Assembly (NCBI GenBank): GCA_026315105.1
Contig: CM048750.1
Span: 111,445,297-111,509,296 of the forward strand
Source: Locusta migratoria
Taxonomy: Eukaryota > Arthropoda > Insecta > Orthoptera > Acrididae
DNA length: 64,000 nt
Direction: 5' to 3'
Under the pieces are notes generated by a model, which ran no database searches, had not been told where the DNA came from, and saw only the letters and a program-made list of their open reading frames with translations. The translations under genes were made by a program, and so were the position numbers. Below, piece after piece: positions 45,621 through 56,345 of this stretch. Position 1 is the stretch's first letter; every line of letters begins with the position of its first letter.

Positions 45621-46900
45621 ACCTGGCCACTAACTTCCCATCAAACTGATTTCTCCATATGAATCTCATCTGCCAATATACCACTGATGTCCAATGGTGT
45701 GGACAATGTTGTTGCAGATTACATGTCTTGAATCACTTCCACCACCTCCCCTGTGGACATGGAAGAGCTGGCTGAACACCAATGTACAGTGAAGGACACA
45801 CAATCCCTTTTCATGGAGAACACTTCCTCGTTCCTCAGCAAACCATGCTCACTACCAGGCAGGAGAATTCTGGTTCTTACAATGTCTCTACAGGTACTCT
45901 CCGCTACATTGTATAAGCCACATTGTGCCACAACATCATTAAATTAATTCCCGAATTATCACACCCTGGTATCAAAGCCAACAACACAATTCATCACCAA
46001 GTGATTCACCTGGCCTGATATGAAATATAACTGCTGTGAGTGCATATGTACTTGTGTCCCCTGTCCCCTGTCAATGCAGCCAAATGGGTAGAAAAGCCCA
46101 ACCCTGTCTTTGTATGTTTGACATTCCAAAGGGACACTTCTGATACTCTCCATCAATCTCAAAGGGTGACTCCCACCATCTGAGGGTCTGAAATATATAC
46201 TTTCAGTCATCAATCGCAAAACTCACTGAGTAGAAGTTGTACTCCTTTCAGACATTTCCACAGACACAGTTGCTCATACATTTATCAGTTGTTGGATTGC
46301 ATAGTTTGGCTGTCCCTCATCAATCACTGGTTACCAAGGTAGGCTATAGGAATCAATTCTTTTTGCCAACCTCTATTCACTGGCATGGCCAAATTTCAAA
46401 AGACAGCTTATGACCCACAAAGTAATGGTTTGGTGGAACATTCGTACTGCACCCTCAAGATGGCTGTCTCATGTCACAAGGATAACTGGACCAAAGTGTT
46501 ATCATGGGTGCTTTTCGAATTATTTACGGCACTTAAAGATGCTCTCAAAGCATCATTGGCCGATGTGGTATACAGTGAAACCTTCATTCTGCCTTCTCAG
46601 TTTGTCAAAAAACAGTCTCCTCCCTAACTGTCAGACCTTCCAACACCCACAGTGCATGTCTGTTTCCAGATCAGTCACATACCACTTCCCCTTCCCCATG
46701 CACACACCACGCCATGCATCTTCATTCATCAGGACTTGGACATGTGTGACTATGGGATGCTGTGTGATGACACAGTGCACGCACCCTTCCAACTTCTTTA
46801 TTCCGATCCCCCACAAGATCTTTGAACAAGATTCCCACACTTCACAGATTTACTCAATGGCCATCAACAGCTGGTGAAAAATGCTGACATTATTTTTTAC
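45621..46900 (+). pseudogene. Ty3/gypsy pol fragment (RNase H end and integrase)
   Basis: Remnant of a gypsy family distinct from the other three. Readable with stops: a VANVLSRI strand ('ADALSR'), VDMEELAEHQ, a zinc-domain region with VSKPTTQFITK...FTWPDMKYNCCECI, a PPSEGLKYILSVINR strand, TAYDPQSNGLVEHS (46404-46445, catalytic-Glu strand), then WVLFELFTALKDALKASLAD and VYSETFILPSQF. No LTRs seen. Confidence 0.82.
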
Positions 46901-46969
46901 TTTACTTTTGTGAGAAATGCAAAATAGACCAATTAGTATTATAACAAAAGCAGTAAGTGGGCCCACTGC

Positions 46970-47370
46970 ATAGAACTTTTCAAAATGTTAGAAATTTTAA
47001 CTGTTCCTTGTGAATTCATATTCCAAACCATAGTGTATATAAAGAAAAATATAGAAAATTATAGTACAAATAGCAAATTCCATAACTATAACACAAAAAC
47101 AGGTCACCACCTTCACCTAGACATAAGAAAAAAACAGAAGACTCAAAACAGTTTTTTGTATGAAGGTCTAAAACTGTAAAATAAACTGCCACAAAAAATA
47201 AAAGTAATCAATAAACTGTATTGTTTTAGGAAACAGCTTAAACTGTATCTGCAGGAAAACTGCTTTTACACCGAAAGTAAATACCTTAGTAATAAAAGTT
47301 TGTACATAGTTTGACATCCATACATTTTAAAATGTCTGTGAATGGCTAAAATAAATAAATAAACATTTGA
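46970..47370 (+). pseudogene. CR1-like LINE 3' end
   Basis: Reads FHNYNTKTGHHLHLDIRKK, YEGLKL, LPQKIKVINKLYCFRKQLK, YLQENCFYTESKYL, then a 3' UTR and tail AAATAAATAAATAAAC (about 47350-47366). Tail and length fit a severely 5'-truncated insertion. Confidence 0.78.
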
Positions 47371-47449
47371 TTTCTCAAAATCTTTAGCACCTGCATTCAT
47401 GAGCTTCTCACTGGGCACTGAACTTAACCTAAAAAAGAATTACTTCCAC

Positions 47450-47790
47450 GAATTGCAGTGTCCCCCCTTCAGGATTTTGTTATCAACCCAGCCAGTTTCC
47501 ATTTCCCTTTCCTTTTTGGGATGCAGACCATGCCTTGTGAAATCCCACCTATCAATAGCATCAACAGGAACCAAACTTTTGTCCGACAGATTAGCCATCC
47601 TAAGCATTTGATCAATCTCCTTATTGACCCCCCTGACAGCGGTTACATATGCTACCTTACTTTCCAACACACAGAACACCTGCCAAAAATGAACAAAGTT
47701 GTGAATGTTCAGGACAAGGTATCTGTCTAGTATAATGTGGGAAATAAGAGCCAAATTAATCACTTCACCATCTTTAGATGTTGTACTTCT
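47450..47790 (-). pseudogene. LINE ORF1 esterase-like fragment
   Basis: Minus strand reads NIHNFVHFWQVFCVLESKVA, VTAVRGVNKEIDQMLRMANL, and VPVDAIDRWDFTRHGLHPKK. Same domain as 19958-20406 (Asp/His pair in DFTRHGLH) but a clearly different subfamily. Confidence 0.7.
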
Positions 47791-49002
47791 TTGGTGCAAG
47801 GTGTATGGGTGTGGTCCACAAATTATCAGACTGTTTTTTGAAATAACTCTTGTATAACCAGCTCTGGTAGACCAACACCTCCAACCTATAACCTGCAGAC
47901 TCCCATCCATCCTATATCAAAGACACAAACGCCTCAAATCCATCCCTATTCCCCTCCCACATGATAGCTTCCTTGTCCCCTGGTTTGGTATAGATTCATA
48001 GATTATATCTTTGTGGTCTGGTCTCACGGTGAAGAAACCCTTCTGAACTTCCTCCACGACCTTAACTCCTTCTCCAACCTTAAATTCACCTGGTCCTTCT
48101 CCAAAACTCAAACCTCCTTCCTTGACATTGACCTTCACCTTGCCGAGACTCACATCCACACCTCAGTCGATATTAAACTCACTAACAAGTAACAGTACCT
48201 CCACTTTGCAAGCTGCCATCCTTTCATATTGAACAATCCCTTCCCTACAGCCTGGCATCCGTGGGAAACGTATCTGTTACAGTTCCAAATCCCTTACCAG
48301 CTACAACAACAATCTATCCAATGGTTTCCTCTCCCGCAACTACCCTACAGACCTCGTCCACAAACAGATCTCCCGAGCTGTCCATTTCTCTCCCTCCAAC
48401 AACAATGTTCCTAACCCCAGACCACTCAGAAGCACCCCCTTAGTCACCCAGTACCATCCTAGCCTGGAATGCCTCAACAAATACCTCAAACAGGGCTATG
48501 ACTTTCTCAAGTCATGCCCTGAGATGAGATCATCACTCTAAACCATTCTTCCCACACCACCCAGAGTAGCCTTCCGCCGTCCTCCCAACCTCCGCAACAT
48601 CCTTGTCCAACCTTACAACATCCCAAAACCACCCTCCCTACCTAACGGTTCCTACCCCTGCAACCGATCCCACTGCAAAACCTGCCAATGCATCCTTCCA
48701 CTACCACATACTCCAGCCCCACCACAGGAAAAACCTACCCGATTCAAGGCAGGGACACCCAATATCCTGTGGCAGAGCATGCCCTCCAGCATAACTCCAG
48801 AGACCTGGGCACATGTTACACCACACGTGCCATTTGGATAGTACCAACAAACACCAGTCCCTCAGAGCTACGGAGGTGGAAACTTGCCCTCCAACATATC
48901 TCTCCTCCCGCCACCCCCCTGGCCTAAATCTACACTAACCCCTCCCCTTCCTCCATCCTCAGCTCACCTATCCATTATCCCTTCCTTACCTCTCTCTCTC
49001 TC

Positions 49003-49013
49003 CCTCTCCCTCC

Positions 49014-49107
<94 letters not shown>
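49003..49107. repeat. (TC)n then (TG)n microsatellite
   Basis: Mostly TC dinucleotides to about 49070, then TG to about 49107. Lies in the PLE 3' UTR. Confidence 0.95.
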
Positions 49108-49111
<4 letters not shown>

Positions 49112-49375
49112 CCATCCATCTTTCCCTGTTAATGAAAAACGTTATAGACAACCCCCCGCCCCTTCTACACCTCTCAGCATCATTCAGTTCACTCATCTTC
49201 TCTTCTCTTTACTACTTGATCTTTCCTCTTTGGTTATATATTTCCTCTCTGGCTTGGCTCAGTACATACATGCAGTATCTCTGACATCCACACTCCCGAA
49301 ACACCACCTTCATGACCTAGGTCATGAATTACCTTTCCCTTCCGTTCCCATCCTTTCTTCTTCCTTCTCTCCCAC

Positions 49376-49400
49376 CTGATGAAGGAACTGTGTTCCGAAA
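49376..49400 (+). ncRNA. Hammerhead-ribozyme-like core in PLE 3' end
   Basis: CTGATGA (49376-49382), A, perfect 5-bp stem GGAAC (49384-49388)/GTTCC (49392-49396) with loop TGT, then GAAA (49397-49400) and GCTT. This is the conserved CUGANGA-stem II-GAAA layout. Stems I and III and the NUH cleavage site could not be set confidently. Hammerhead motifs are known in Penelope-like elements. Confidence 0.5.
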
Positions 49401-49614
49401 GCTTGTCCTTTTTGTCCCCTTTTTTTCTGTTTCTTCATTTGTGTTACTATCGGCAGTACAGCACAAAGGTAAGTACTGGCCAGCCATTCTATCTCGTTTC
49501 AACAATATTTATCATCTCTCAGGAGAATTTTCATCATTAATCAAATCTTGTATAACCAATTTAGCCATGTCATATTTATCTTTTGTCAGATTAGAGGCCC
49601 TGGCATGGTACATT

Positions 49615-50045
49615 TAAATCTACATGGTTACTCTGCAAATCTCTCTGAAGTGCCTGGCAGAGTTTCGTTGAGCCACTTGCGTACTATTTTTCTTCCATTT
49701 AATTCATGAATATCACACAGGAAGAAAGAACATCTAAATCGCTTGGTTCAACCTCTGATCTTTCGTATTTTGTTTTGATGATCCTTTTTCACTTTATAGA
49801 TGGGAGCCAACAATGTATTTTTGCATTCAGAGGAGAAAGTCAATGATCATAATTTTGTAAGTAGATTTGCTATAGCTAAAACCACCATTGTTGTAATGGT
49901 TCCCACTTCAATTCCTGTATGATTTCCATGACACACTCTCTCTCTCCTGTATCTTAATAATATAAAATCAGCTTCCCTTCCTTGTACTTGTGGTTATTTA
50001 TCCGTATTTTAAAAAGGACAACATGAGCTTCCATCTAAAATAATC
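49615..50045 (-). pseudogene. LINE fragment (RT-side, minus strand)
   Basis: Text CATTTAAATCTACATGGTTA...TCTCTGAAGTGCCTGGCAGAGTTTCGTTGAGCCAC...TCTAAATCGCTTGGTTC...TTTTGTTTTGATGATC is a repeat I recognise from insect genomes and transcripts, downstream of a jockey/I-type RT. No frame left. Confidence 0.55.
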
Positions 50046-50371
50046 ACTTTATTATGAGCAGCTCAGCCAAATACCAATTATTTAAAGCAGAGACTGTTGC
50101 ACAGCATGGTAAACTATCAAAGTGTCTCGAGTGTGGAGATGTCTCTGTCAAATTGTGTTGGCAGTAGCCACAAAGCCCCCTTCACACACACACACACCCT
50201 TCTTTTTTCGCGTATTCTCTCAGTAATCACAAAAAGTTGTTTGTGCATATTCATAGGCCAAATTCACGAGTGTGCAGATTTAGTGTTATACTGCAATTTT
50301 AAGTGCATTTACCAACAGCTTATATATATTTTAGTATTGTAAACATATATAGTAACCCTTTGTATCTGTAG

Positions 50372-50393
50372 TTAATATATATATATATATATT
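50372..50393. repeat. (TA)n microsatellite
   Basis: Short TA tract immediately 5' of the LINE ORF1. Confidence 0.9.
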
Positions 50394-50429
50394 GTCGATA
50401 TCAGGTAAATAAATCTCACAACAATCATG

Positions 50430-51060
50430 AATGCAAAGTGTTTGAGCTGCAATAGGTTTGTTCGTGCTGGGGTTCTATGCAGCTGTTGTAACAAGTGGTT
50501 TCGGGGGGGGGGGGTGTAGTGGTGTGAAAAAGGGGGAAGCAAATGAGTCTCTTCCTTTGTTTTGCAATGTGTGTTCAAGGGACAGAAAAATAGTTGTTAG
50601 CAGGGGTGGAAGTGATAGCAGCGAGAGAGAGTATAGTTTCCGACAGCTTCACAATTGGCACAACCAATAGATTTGCTTTGCTACCACAGTTAAGTGAGGA
50701 AGAGGCTCCTTTAGAAGAAGGTGCAGTTAAGGAACAACAGACTTTCACTAGGAAACCAACAGTTTCAAAAAAAAGTTGAAAGTAGGAGATTTCTGTTGTT
50801 AGGAAGTAGCCATGGAAGAGGTGTGGGCCAGATTTAGCAGAAAAAATTAGATGACAGGTACCAAGTCACAAATTTCTTCAAGCTCAGTGCAGGTGGTAGG
50901 GGATCTAGGTTCCCTGTGCAAGGGTTTCACAAAACAGAGTCATGCTGTGCAAGTGAGCGGGGTGGGTAACAGCATTGATAGGGATCAGGGCTACAGTATT
51001 GAGTGTGACCTGGTTAAAATAGCTTCTGAAATGAACCAGACAAATGTTGGACTGTTGCCT
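50430..51060 (+). pseudogene. CR1-like LINE ORF1 with PHD-like zinc finger and esterase start
   Basis: From ATG at 50428: KCLSCNRFVRAGVLCSCCNK, WFRG, then CSGV and LPLFCNVCSRDRK, i.e. CX2C...CX2C...C...CX2C spacing like the PHD-type finger of CR1 ORF1 proteins. A G-run (about 50505-50514) disturbs the middle. After a linker the SGNH-like block VVGDLGSLCKGFTKQ and GVGNSIDRDQGYSIECDL follows (from 50884). Frames change at least twice. Truncated at about 51060. Confidence 0.75.
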
Positions 51061-51074
51061 GCTTTCATGCATTA

Positions 51075-51150
51075 TGAGGATATTCTAGAAACTCCTTTCC
51101 TCCCCAACTCTGTTGAGCACCTCCTCATTAGTTATGTGACCTATCCATAG
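51075..51150 (-). pseudogene. Short RTE LINE fragment
   Basis: AAACTCCTTTCCTCCCCAAC...CACCTCCTCATTAGTTATGT parallels the complement of the RTE 'RVTNEEVLNRIGEKRNF' coding text (28725-28765). Confidence 0.7.
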
Positions 51151-51990
51151 ATATCCCTCCACAATAGTTGTACGTAAGTTATACCTATCTGTATCGTTAA
51201 AGCAAGCAAGCCATCCCACATGCTAATTTCTCTTGTCTTATCTTTGTGGTCATTGCATGCAATGTATGTTGGTAGCGGTAGAATCATTCATTTTCCTAGA
51301 TAGTGTTCCTCAACAAAAACATTGCCTTCCCACCGGGTATTCCCATTTGAGTTCCTGGAGCATCTCTCTAATACTCGTGTGTCGATCAAACCTACTGGCA
51401 GCAAATCTAGAAGACAACCTCTGAACTGCTTCTATGTCTTCCTTCAATCCAATTAGGTGGGGATCCCAAACACTTTAGTAATACTTAAGAATGGGTTTCA
51501 TTAATATTCAATACATGGTCTTCTTTACAGGTGTACCACATCTTCCAGAAATTCTACCAAGAGACCAAAGTTATCCCACAACTACCCTTTCATGCTCATC
51601 CCATTTCATATCATTTTGTAATGTTACACCTAGATATTTAATCAACATTATAGTATAAAGCAGTTTATTACAAATGCTATAGTCACAGTTTGCAGTATTT
51701 TTCCTCCCTACTTGCCTTTATTAACTTTCATTTTCTACCTTTAAAACTAGCAGCCCTTCATGGCACCAACTGCAAGTCACCTTGTATCCTCCAATGGTGA
51801 TTCAATGATGATTCAATGATGATACCTTTTCAGTACACCACATTATCATCAGGAAACAGCCACAGATTGCTTCTCATCCTTTCCATTTGACCATTTATTT
51901 CTAAGTGGTTGAAAAGATTATGACTTCCTAAAATCATACTGAAAAATGTGTGGAATAGGAGTGCTATAGGTAGATGTAGGGGAAGAGGGG
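51151..51990 (-). pseudogene. LINE RT fragment, jockey/I-like
   Basis: Minus-strand pieces such as LFNHLEINGQMERMRSNLWL and a following DDN (RT catalytic-pair region), text for the C-terminal region (CCAGAAATTCTACCAAGAGAC), and GATATTTAATCAACATTATAG. This is a well-known insect LINE 3' region. Frame is lost throughout. Same family as 49615-50045 is possible. Confidence 0.6.
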
Positions 51991-52138
51991 GGTGCTTGAG
52001 AAGTAGAGAAAGACACAGTAAACACACTACACATAATCACTTTTTAGTATTTCTACGTAAACACACATTAATTTGAGCTTTACAAAAGAGTAAAATACAA
52101 ACTTAAATGTCATGCTTACGGTGAAAGATATATATTAC

Positions 52139-52302
52139 CTCCTGTACACATCAGTTGTGATGTATATGGGGAAAATACAATGTTGTAAACACTGTTAACA
52201 TGAGACCTCTGTTGGCGTAATATAACTGCATTTTTCCAATCCCACAATGTAAGAAAAAAGTCTGGGCCACCACCTTGTACACAAAGCATTTCACCATCTG
52301 TG
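52139..52302 (-). CDS. Cfap44: CFAP44-like exon, WD40 blade
   Basis: 164 nt; acceptor TTTATAG before 52302, donor GAG|GTAATA. It reads STDGEMLCVQGGGPDFFLTL then WDWKNAVILRQ and a final NIVFSPYTSQLMCTGG. QGGGPD followed by LTLWDW is the best-conserved CFAP44 strand pair. It ends in phase 1, and the glycine codon (G|GT) is shared with the exon 9.5 kb away at 42586. Confidence 0.85.
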
Positions 52303-52407
52303 CTATAAAGCCATTATGAAAATAAAAAAATGAGTGTAGTTTACTATTTTCTTTTGATTGTAAATGACTAAGTCAATAATGCCAATTTCATAATCAATAA
52401 TAATCAC

Positions 52408-52547
52408 CTGTAGCTCATAAATGAATACATTTTTGTTGTTCCACCTTTTAACAATGAGATAATATCCATGGTTGGCCAGTTGTATATAACAACTACTGGT
52501 TCACATCCATTATTACCAACTGCTATGTGTTCAAACAATGGATTTTT
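52408..52547 (-). CDS. Cfap44: CFAP44-like exon, WD40 blade
   Basis: Acceptor is a pyrimidine tract ending TTTCAG before 52547; donor is CAG|GTGATT. The 140 nt start in phase 0 and end in phase 2. The peptide includes EHIAVGNNGCEPVVVIYNWP and a following LLKGGTTKMYSF. This is the 'IAV..G..P.I.IY..P....L.GGT' blade characteristic of CFAP44. The split serine codon (AG|C) is completed by the next exon. Confidence 0.82.
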
Positions 52548-52799
52548 CTGAAAGGAAACACTAATAAGTTGTCTAACACTGAAAGTATATAGAACTGGAA
52601 AGGCATGCAATCTATATGAGTTTGATCATTTCAAAAACTGCACAACTTGTTAGGTATTTAAGGACTGCTGTGGTTACTGTTTGCAACAAGTGGTGAAATA
52701 AATGTGAAACCATGTCCAAACATCATCCAAACATGGCCAACCCTCATTACAAATGTGAGACAGTGATAGCTTAGCAGACTGGTAAACAAACTGTGGTGG

Positions 52800-53123
52800 A
52801 GCAGAATTCCTTGTTAGATCTAAGATTGTTATCGATAATAAGGCTCTTGAGCAAGTCTCCAATTTTATTCATTTAGGCAGCAATATAAATCTGTATATGG
52901 ACCAAGACACTGAAAATAAAACCAACAAAATGTGGGACTACATTACAGATGTGAAAGAAATAATAATGAGGGTCCGAAAATCACAGGTAGGCAAGGAAAG
53001 GGGGAGATAACTGGCTCAAATGGATATGGGAGGAGAAATGATAAAGGAGTTAAATTCATTGATTTCTGTGAAAGAAATGGGCTGATTCTTGGTTCACGTA
53101 AGAAGAATAACCAAAAGATAACG
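52800..53123 (+). pseudogene. RTE-like LINE pieces (RT thumb scrap and EN fragment)
   Basis: 52815-52935 reads KIVIDNKALEQVSNFIHLGS (an RT thumb strand). From 52935 an EN segment reads GYGRRNDKGVKFIDFCERNG and LILGSRKKN. The EN continues beyond the gypsy element at 57925 (SDH-side strands), showing that the gypsy landed inside it. Confidence 0.7.
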
Positions 53124-53294
53124 CGCAGCAAACGCCAGAGCACGCCACGGACAATGACATAAACAATGTGGAGTTGTGCTCTGCGCGCAGTGTGTTGTTT
53201 ACCAGGTACGAGCTCACTTCGCGGGTATTTGTACAGCCAGTGCACGCCAGTGTTCTGTGTAGTAGTGAGAGTGTTGTTGTCCGTGAATACAACA
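53124..53294 (+). repeat. 5' LTR of gypsy element 1
   Basis: 171 bp from CGCAGCAAACGCC to GAATACAACA. Would drive element transcription; no clear TATA box is visible. Confidence 0.93.
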
Positions 53295-53364
53295 TTTGGC
53301 GACGAGTGCGGTATTTTTTTTTCTCCGCGCGTTTTCCGTCTGAAGCGGTTGTTCATCTTACACA

Positions 53365-54410
53365 ATGTCTACTGGTTCTTCCGATGAGATTCTGCGTCAC
53401 CTCGTCGAACAACAAGAGGTTTTCGCCACAGCGATTCACGCTCAAAACCAGGTATTACAATCTCTTGCTACAGACTTGTCTAGTGGGTCCCAACCCCCGT
53501 CCACCCCACAGGTTGTTTCGTCCCCGCGCCCCCTCTGTCTTATCCGCCACCCTTTCCAGCGAACGACGAGTCCATCGAAGAGTGGGACGCTTATGAAAAA
53601 CAGTTAAGACAACATTTTCAGGCTTTTGGCTGGTCTGATGGCACCTTATGTCGTGCGTTATTCCTGTCGTGGCTGTCGCCTCGTCTGTATCAGCTCCTTT
53701 GCCACCTCGCCCCTTTGCAGGATCCTTCATCGCTGTCTTTCGATCAAATGTGCGGCCTTTTTTCACAATATTACCGCAAACGGACTCAGGTGATAGAGGC
53801 CAGCGTGGAGTTTTACCGCTGCAGGAAGCAGCCACAACAGTCTTATCGGGTGTGGGCCGCGGACCTCCATGGGTTAAGCTGTCGTCGTCATTTTGTTACG
53901 GATGTGCGTAAAGAATCGTATGCCGATCATATGGTCCGTGACACTATTATTCGGCTCGACCCCGATCACGAGGTTCACGAACACGCTCTCCTGTGCGAAA
54001 ATCCTTCTCTTTCGGAGGTCCTTAACATTGCGCAGTCTTTCGAGGTTTTGTGGGCAGCGGGCAACCAAATTGAGGCTTGGTGTGAGGTGGCGGAAATCCA
54101 ACCCAATTCTTCTACGTTACAAACAGGGTCGCAAAGGGATGACGTGGTCGCGGCAGCCCACGTGCAACCTCGGCGCCAGGGCGATAGGCCCATTGCACGG
54201 CAGTGGAAACTCGGGCTAGGCGGCGTGAAGTCACGCAACCGGAAAATGCTTCCTTCGTGTCCCTCCTGTTTTGTCGATCATGATAGACCTGACTGCCCCA
54301 AGCAGTAGTCCACGTGTCATCAGTGCCACAAGAAAGGTCACATTGCTTCTGTTTGTGCCTCCAAAATCCGAGATTCCAACACCGAGATGGACATAAATTG
54401 CGTCTCAGTA
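53365..54410 (+). pseudogene. gypsy element 1 gag
   Basis: Start MSTGSSDEILRHLVEQQEVF, frame shift between about 53500 and 53565, capsid helices IEEWDAYEKQLRQHFQAFGW, LDPDHEVHEHALL, then two Cys-His boxes: CPSCFVDHDRPDC and, after an in-frame TAG (54306-54308), CHQCHKKGHIASVC. Two knuckles and gag-pol in one frame point to a Mag-like Ty3/gypsy lineage. Confidence 0.9.
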
Positions 54411-54515
54411 ATTTCGGTTGCACCCAACAAGCTCTTTATTGACGTCATGGTTTTCCACAAACAGTTGTGTATGCAAGTGGACACAGGCACGGCCTTATAG
54501 AACTCAAAGACTTAT
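54411..54515 (+). pseudogene. gypsy element 1 protease
   Basis: LFIDVMVFHKQLCMQVDTGT: the DTG catalytic triplet is kept (Asp codon 54480-54482). A TAG stop follows at 54498-54500 two codons after DTGT. Same frame as gag and RT. Confidence 0.85.
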
Positions 54516-55535
54516 TTGGATCTGGGTTCTCCCTCTCTCTTACCGGTGTCACGGAAATTGGTCAGTTACAATAAACAAAATATTCCGATCCTGGGACAGT
54601 TCTCAGCCCCTGTCATTCATAGGCTCACTTTTCTTGTTGTAAACAATGCTCACATGGACAACTTGTTTGGTCTTGACACCTTTCAGGGGTTTGGGTTCAC
54701 TATTTCCAATGAAGTCAACATTGTCTCTGACCAGGTGCCTTTTCCGCAACTAGACTCTTTATGCGCCGAATTTTCAGCGGGGTTGGGCTGTGCTAATACT
54801 TTCCAAGACCACATCACCTTGAAGCCCTCCGCCGGGTCCCATTTTTTCTGTTCTCGGCCGGTTCCGATTGCACTCCGTGGCCACGTCAAAGCGGAGCTGG
54901 ACCGCCTGCAGGAAGCTGGGGTGGTAAAACGTATTCCTTCTAGTGAATGGGCGACTCCCATGGTCATTGTAAAAAAAACTTTGGGGCAGTTGCATCTTTG
55001 TGGCGATTTCAAACGTTCTGTGAACGCCCAATCTATCATTAACACTTATCCAGTGCCGCGCCCTGACGAGCTTCTTGCGAAATTGGTGGGTGGACAGTAC
55101 TTCTCCAAGATAGATCTCTCCGATGCATATTTGCAAGTTCCTCTCGATGCTGATTCTCAATGTCTCTTGGTCCTGAACACGCCCTTTGGTTTGTACCAAT
55201 ACTTGAGGTTGCCCTTCGGGGTGGCCAGCGCTCCAGCAATTTTTCAGCGTTTCCTCGAACAACTCACACTGTCGGTGCCTGTTTGTGTCAATTATCTCGA
55301 CGATATAGTAGTGTCCGGGCCCTCAGCCGATCAACATTTCCGCAACTTATGTGCGCTGTTCACAGTACTACAGGAGGCGGGGTTGATGTGCAACCTGGAG
55401 AAATGCCACTTTTTTCAGCCTTCTATCATTTTTGGGGGAGTTTTGAGGTTTCTAGTGAGGGCAGCAAGCCCCTCCATCAGAATGTGTTGGCCCTCCCTCG
55501 GCCGACATCAGTCAAGGACCTGCAAGTGTTTTTAG
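54516..55535 (+). CDS. gypsy element 1 reverse transcriptase, open frame
   Basis: 339 open codons; the first Met is internal to the polyprotein. Motifs: VKAELDRLQEAGVVKRIPSS, EWATPMVIVKK, RSVNAQSIINTYPVPRPDEL, catalytic Asp in YFSKIDLSDAYLQVPL, FGLYQYLRLPFGVASAPAIF, the YLDD pair (about residues 259-262) and CNLEKCHFFQPS. A frameshift near 55430 moves the connection/RNase H to another frame. Polymerase for element cDNA synthesis; all catalytic residues present. Confidence 0.92.
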   Translation: MDLGSPSLLPVSRKLVSYNKQNIPILGQFSAPVIHRLTFLVVNNAHMDNLFGLDTFQGFGFTISNEVNIVSDQVPFPQLDSLCAEFSAGLGCANTFQDHITLKPSAGSHFFCSRPVPIALRGHVKAELDRLQEAGVVKRIPSSEWATPMVIVKKTLGQLHLCGDFKRSVNAQSIINTYPVPRPDELLAKLVGGQYFSKIDLSDAYLQVPLDADSQCLLVLNTPFGLYQYLRLPFGVASAPAIFQRFLEQLTLSVPVCVNYLDDIVVSGPSADQHFRNLCALFTVLQEAGLMCNLEKCHFFQPSIIFGGVLRFLVRAASPSIRMCWPSLGRHQSRTCKCF

Positions 55536-56345
55536 GAAAGGTCGCTTATTATCATAAATTCTTGCCAGGGGCTTCATCTATTGCAAAACCCCTGCATGAC
55601 CTGCTGCGCAAAGGGGCTTCCTTCCATTGGTCATCGGCCTGTGAAAAAGCATTTTGCACATTAAAGGAGCTGCTACAATCGGCCCCCTGCCTCATCACCT
55701 ATCAACCCGGTCTCCCCCTTGTCGTAGCAACGGACGCCTCTCAACATGGAATTGGGGCCGTGCTCGCTCATAAATATCCAGACAGATCTGAGCGACCGAT
55801 CGCTTTCGCCTCTAAGACGCCCACTCCGGCCCAAACCAGATATTCGCAAATTGAGAAGGAAGCCCTTGCTATTGTCTACGCTCTGAAGAAGTTTCATGTC
55901 TTTCTGTATGGCGTCAAATTTCATCTCATAACTGATCACAAACCACTGGTTTCTCTCTTTCACCCTTCGGCATCACTACCCGACGAGGCCTCTCACCATC
56001 TTCAGTGTTGGGGACTGTTCCTATCTCGATATAACTATGCGATACACTTCCGCCCTACATCCAAACATGCAAATGCGGATGCGCTCTCCCGGCTTCTGGC
56101 TGGACCAGACCCAGACTTTGATCAGGAAGAATTGCTGTGCTTTCATGTCGACTTAGCCACTCAGCAAGCAGTGGACAGTTTTCTAATCACAGGTGCCAAG
56201 GTAGCTCTGGCTAGTTCCACAGACCCGGTCCTCCGCAAGGTGATCCATTTGGTCCAGCAAGTCTGGCCTGAGACTCCACCAAAATGGGCGTAGGACCCCC
56301 TCAGAAACTACTATGCATTTCGACACCGTTTTTCTGTTGTAGATG
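55430..56345 (+). pseudogene. gypsy element 1 RNase H
   Basis: Open from the frameshift to a TAG at 56291. KDLQVFLGKVAYYHKFLPGA, then WSSACEKAFCTLK, the DASQ strand VVATDASQHGIGAVLA (first Asp), YSQIEKEALAIVYALKKFH (Glu), FHLITDHKPLVSLFH (Asp) and NADALSRLL. All four catalytic positions present. Confidence 0.92.

Larger units (their letters stand above)
47865..49480 (+). mobile_element. Penelope-like element, 3' half with GIY-YIG region and 3' end
   Basis: The end of the RT (WSGLTVKKPF area, degraded) is followed by the linker (NYPTDLVHKQISRAVHF, RPPNLRNILVQP) and the Cys-rich part YPCNRSHCKTCQCILPLPHT with TGKTYPIQGRDT, the lead-in to the GIY-YIG endonuclease. A run YTTRAIWIVPTNTS follows, then the 3' UTR with (TC)n and (TG)n tracts, a hammerhead-like core at 49376-49400, and the end AGGTAAGTACTGGCCAGCC. 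Several stops. Confidence 0.85.

Noticed and set aside
48884..49132. Ser/Leu-rich frame ending in CVCV repeats
   Set aside because: Translation of (TC)n and (TG)n microsatellites.
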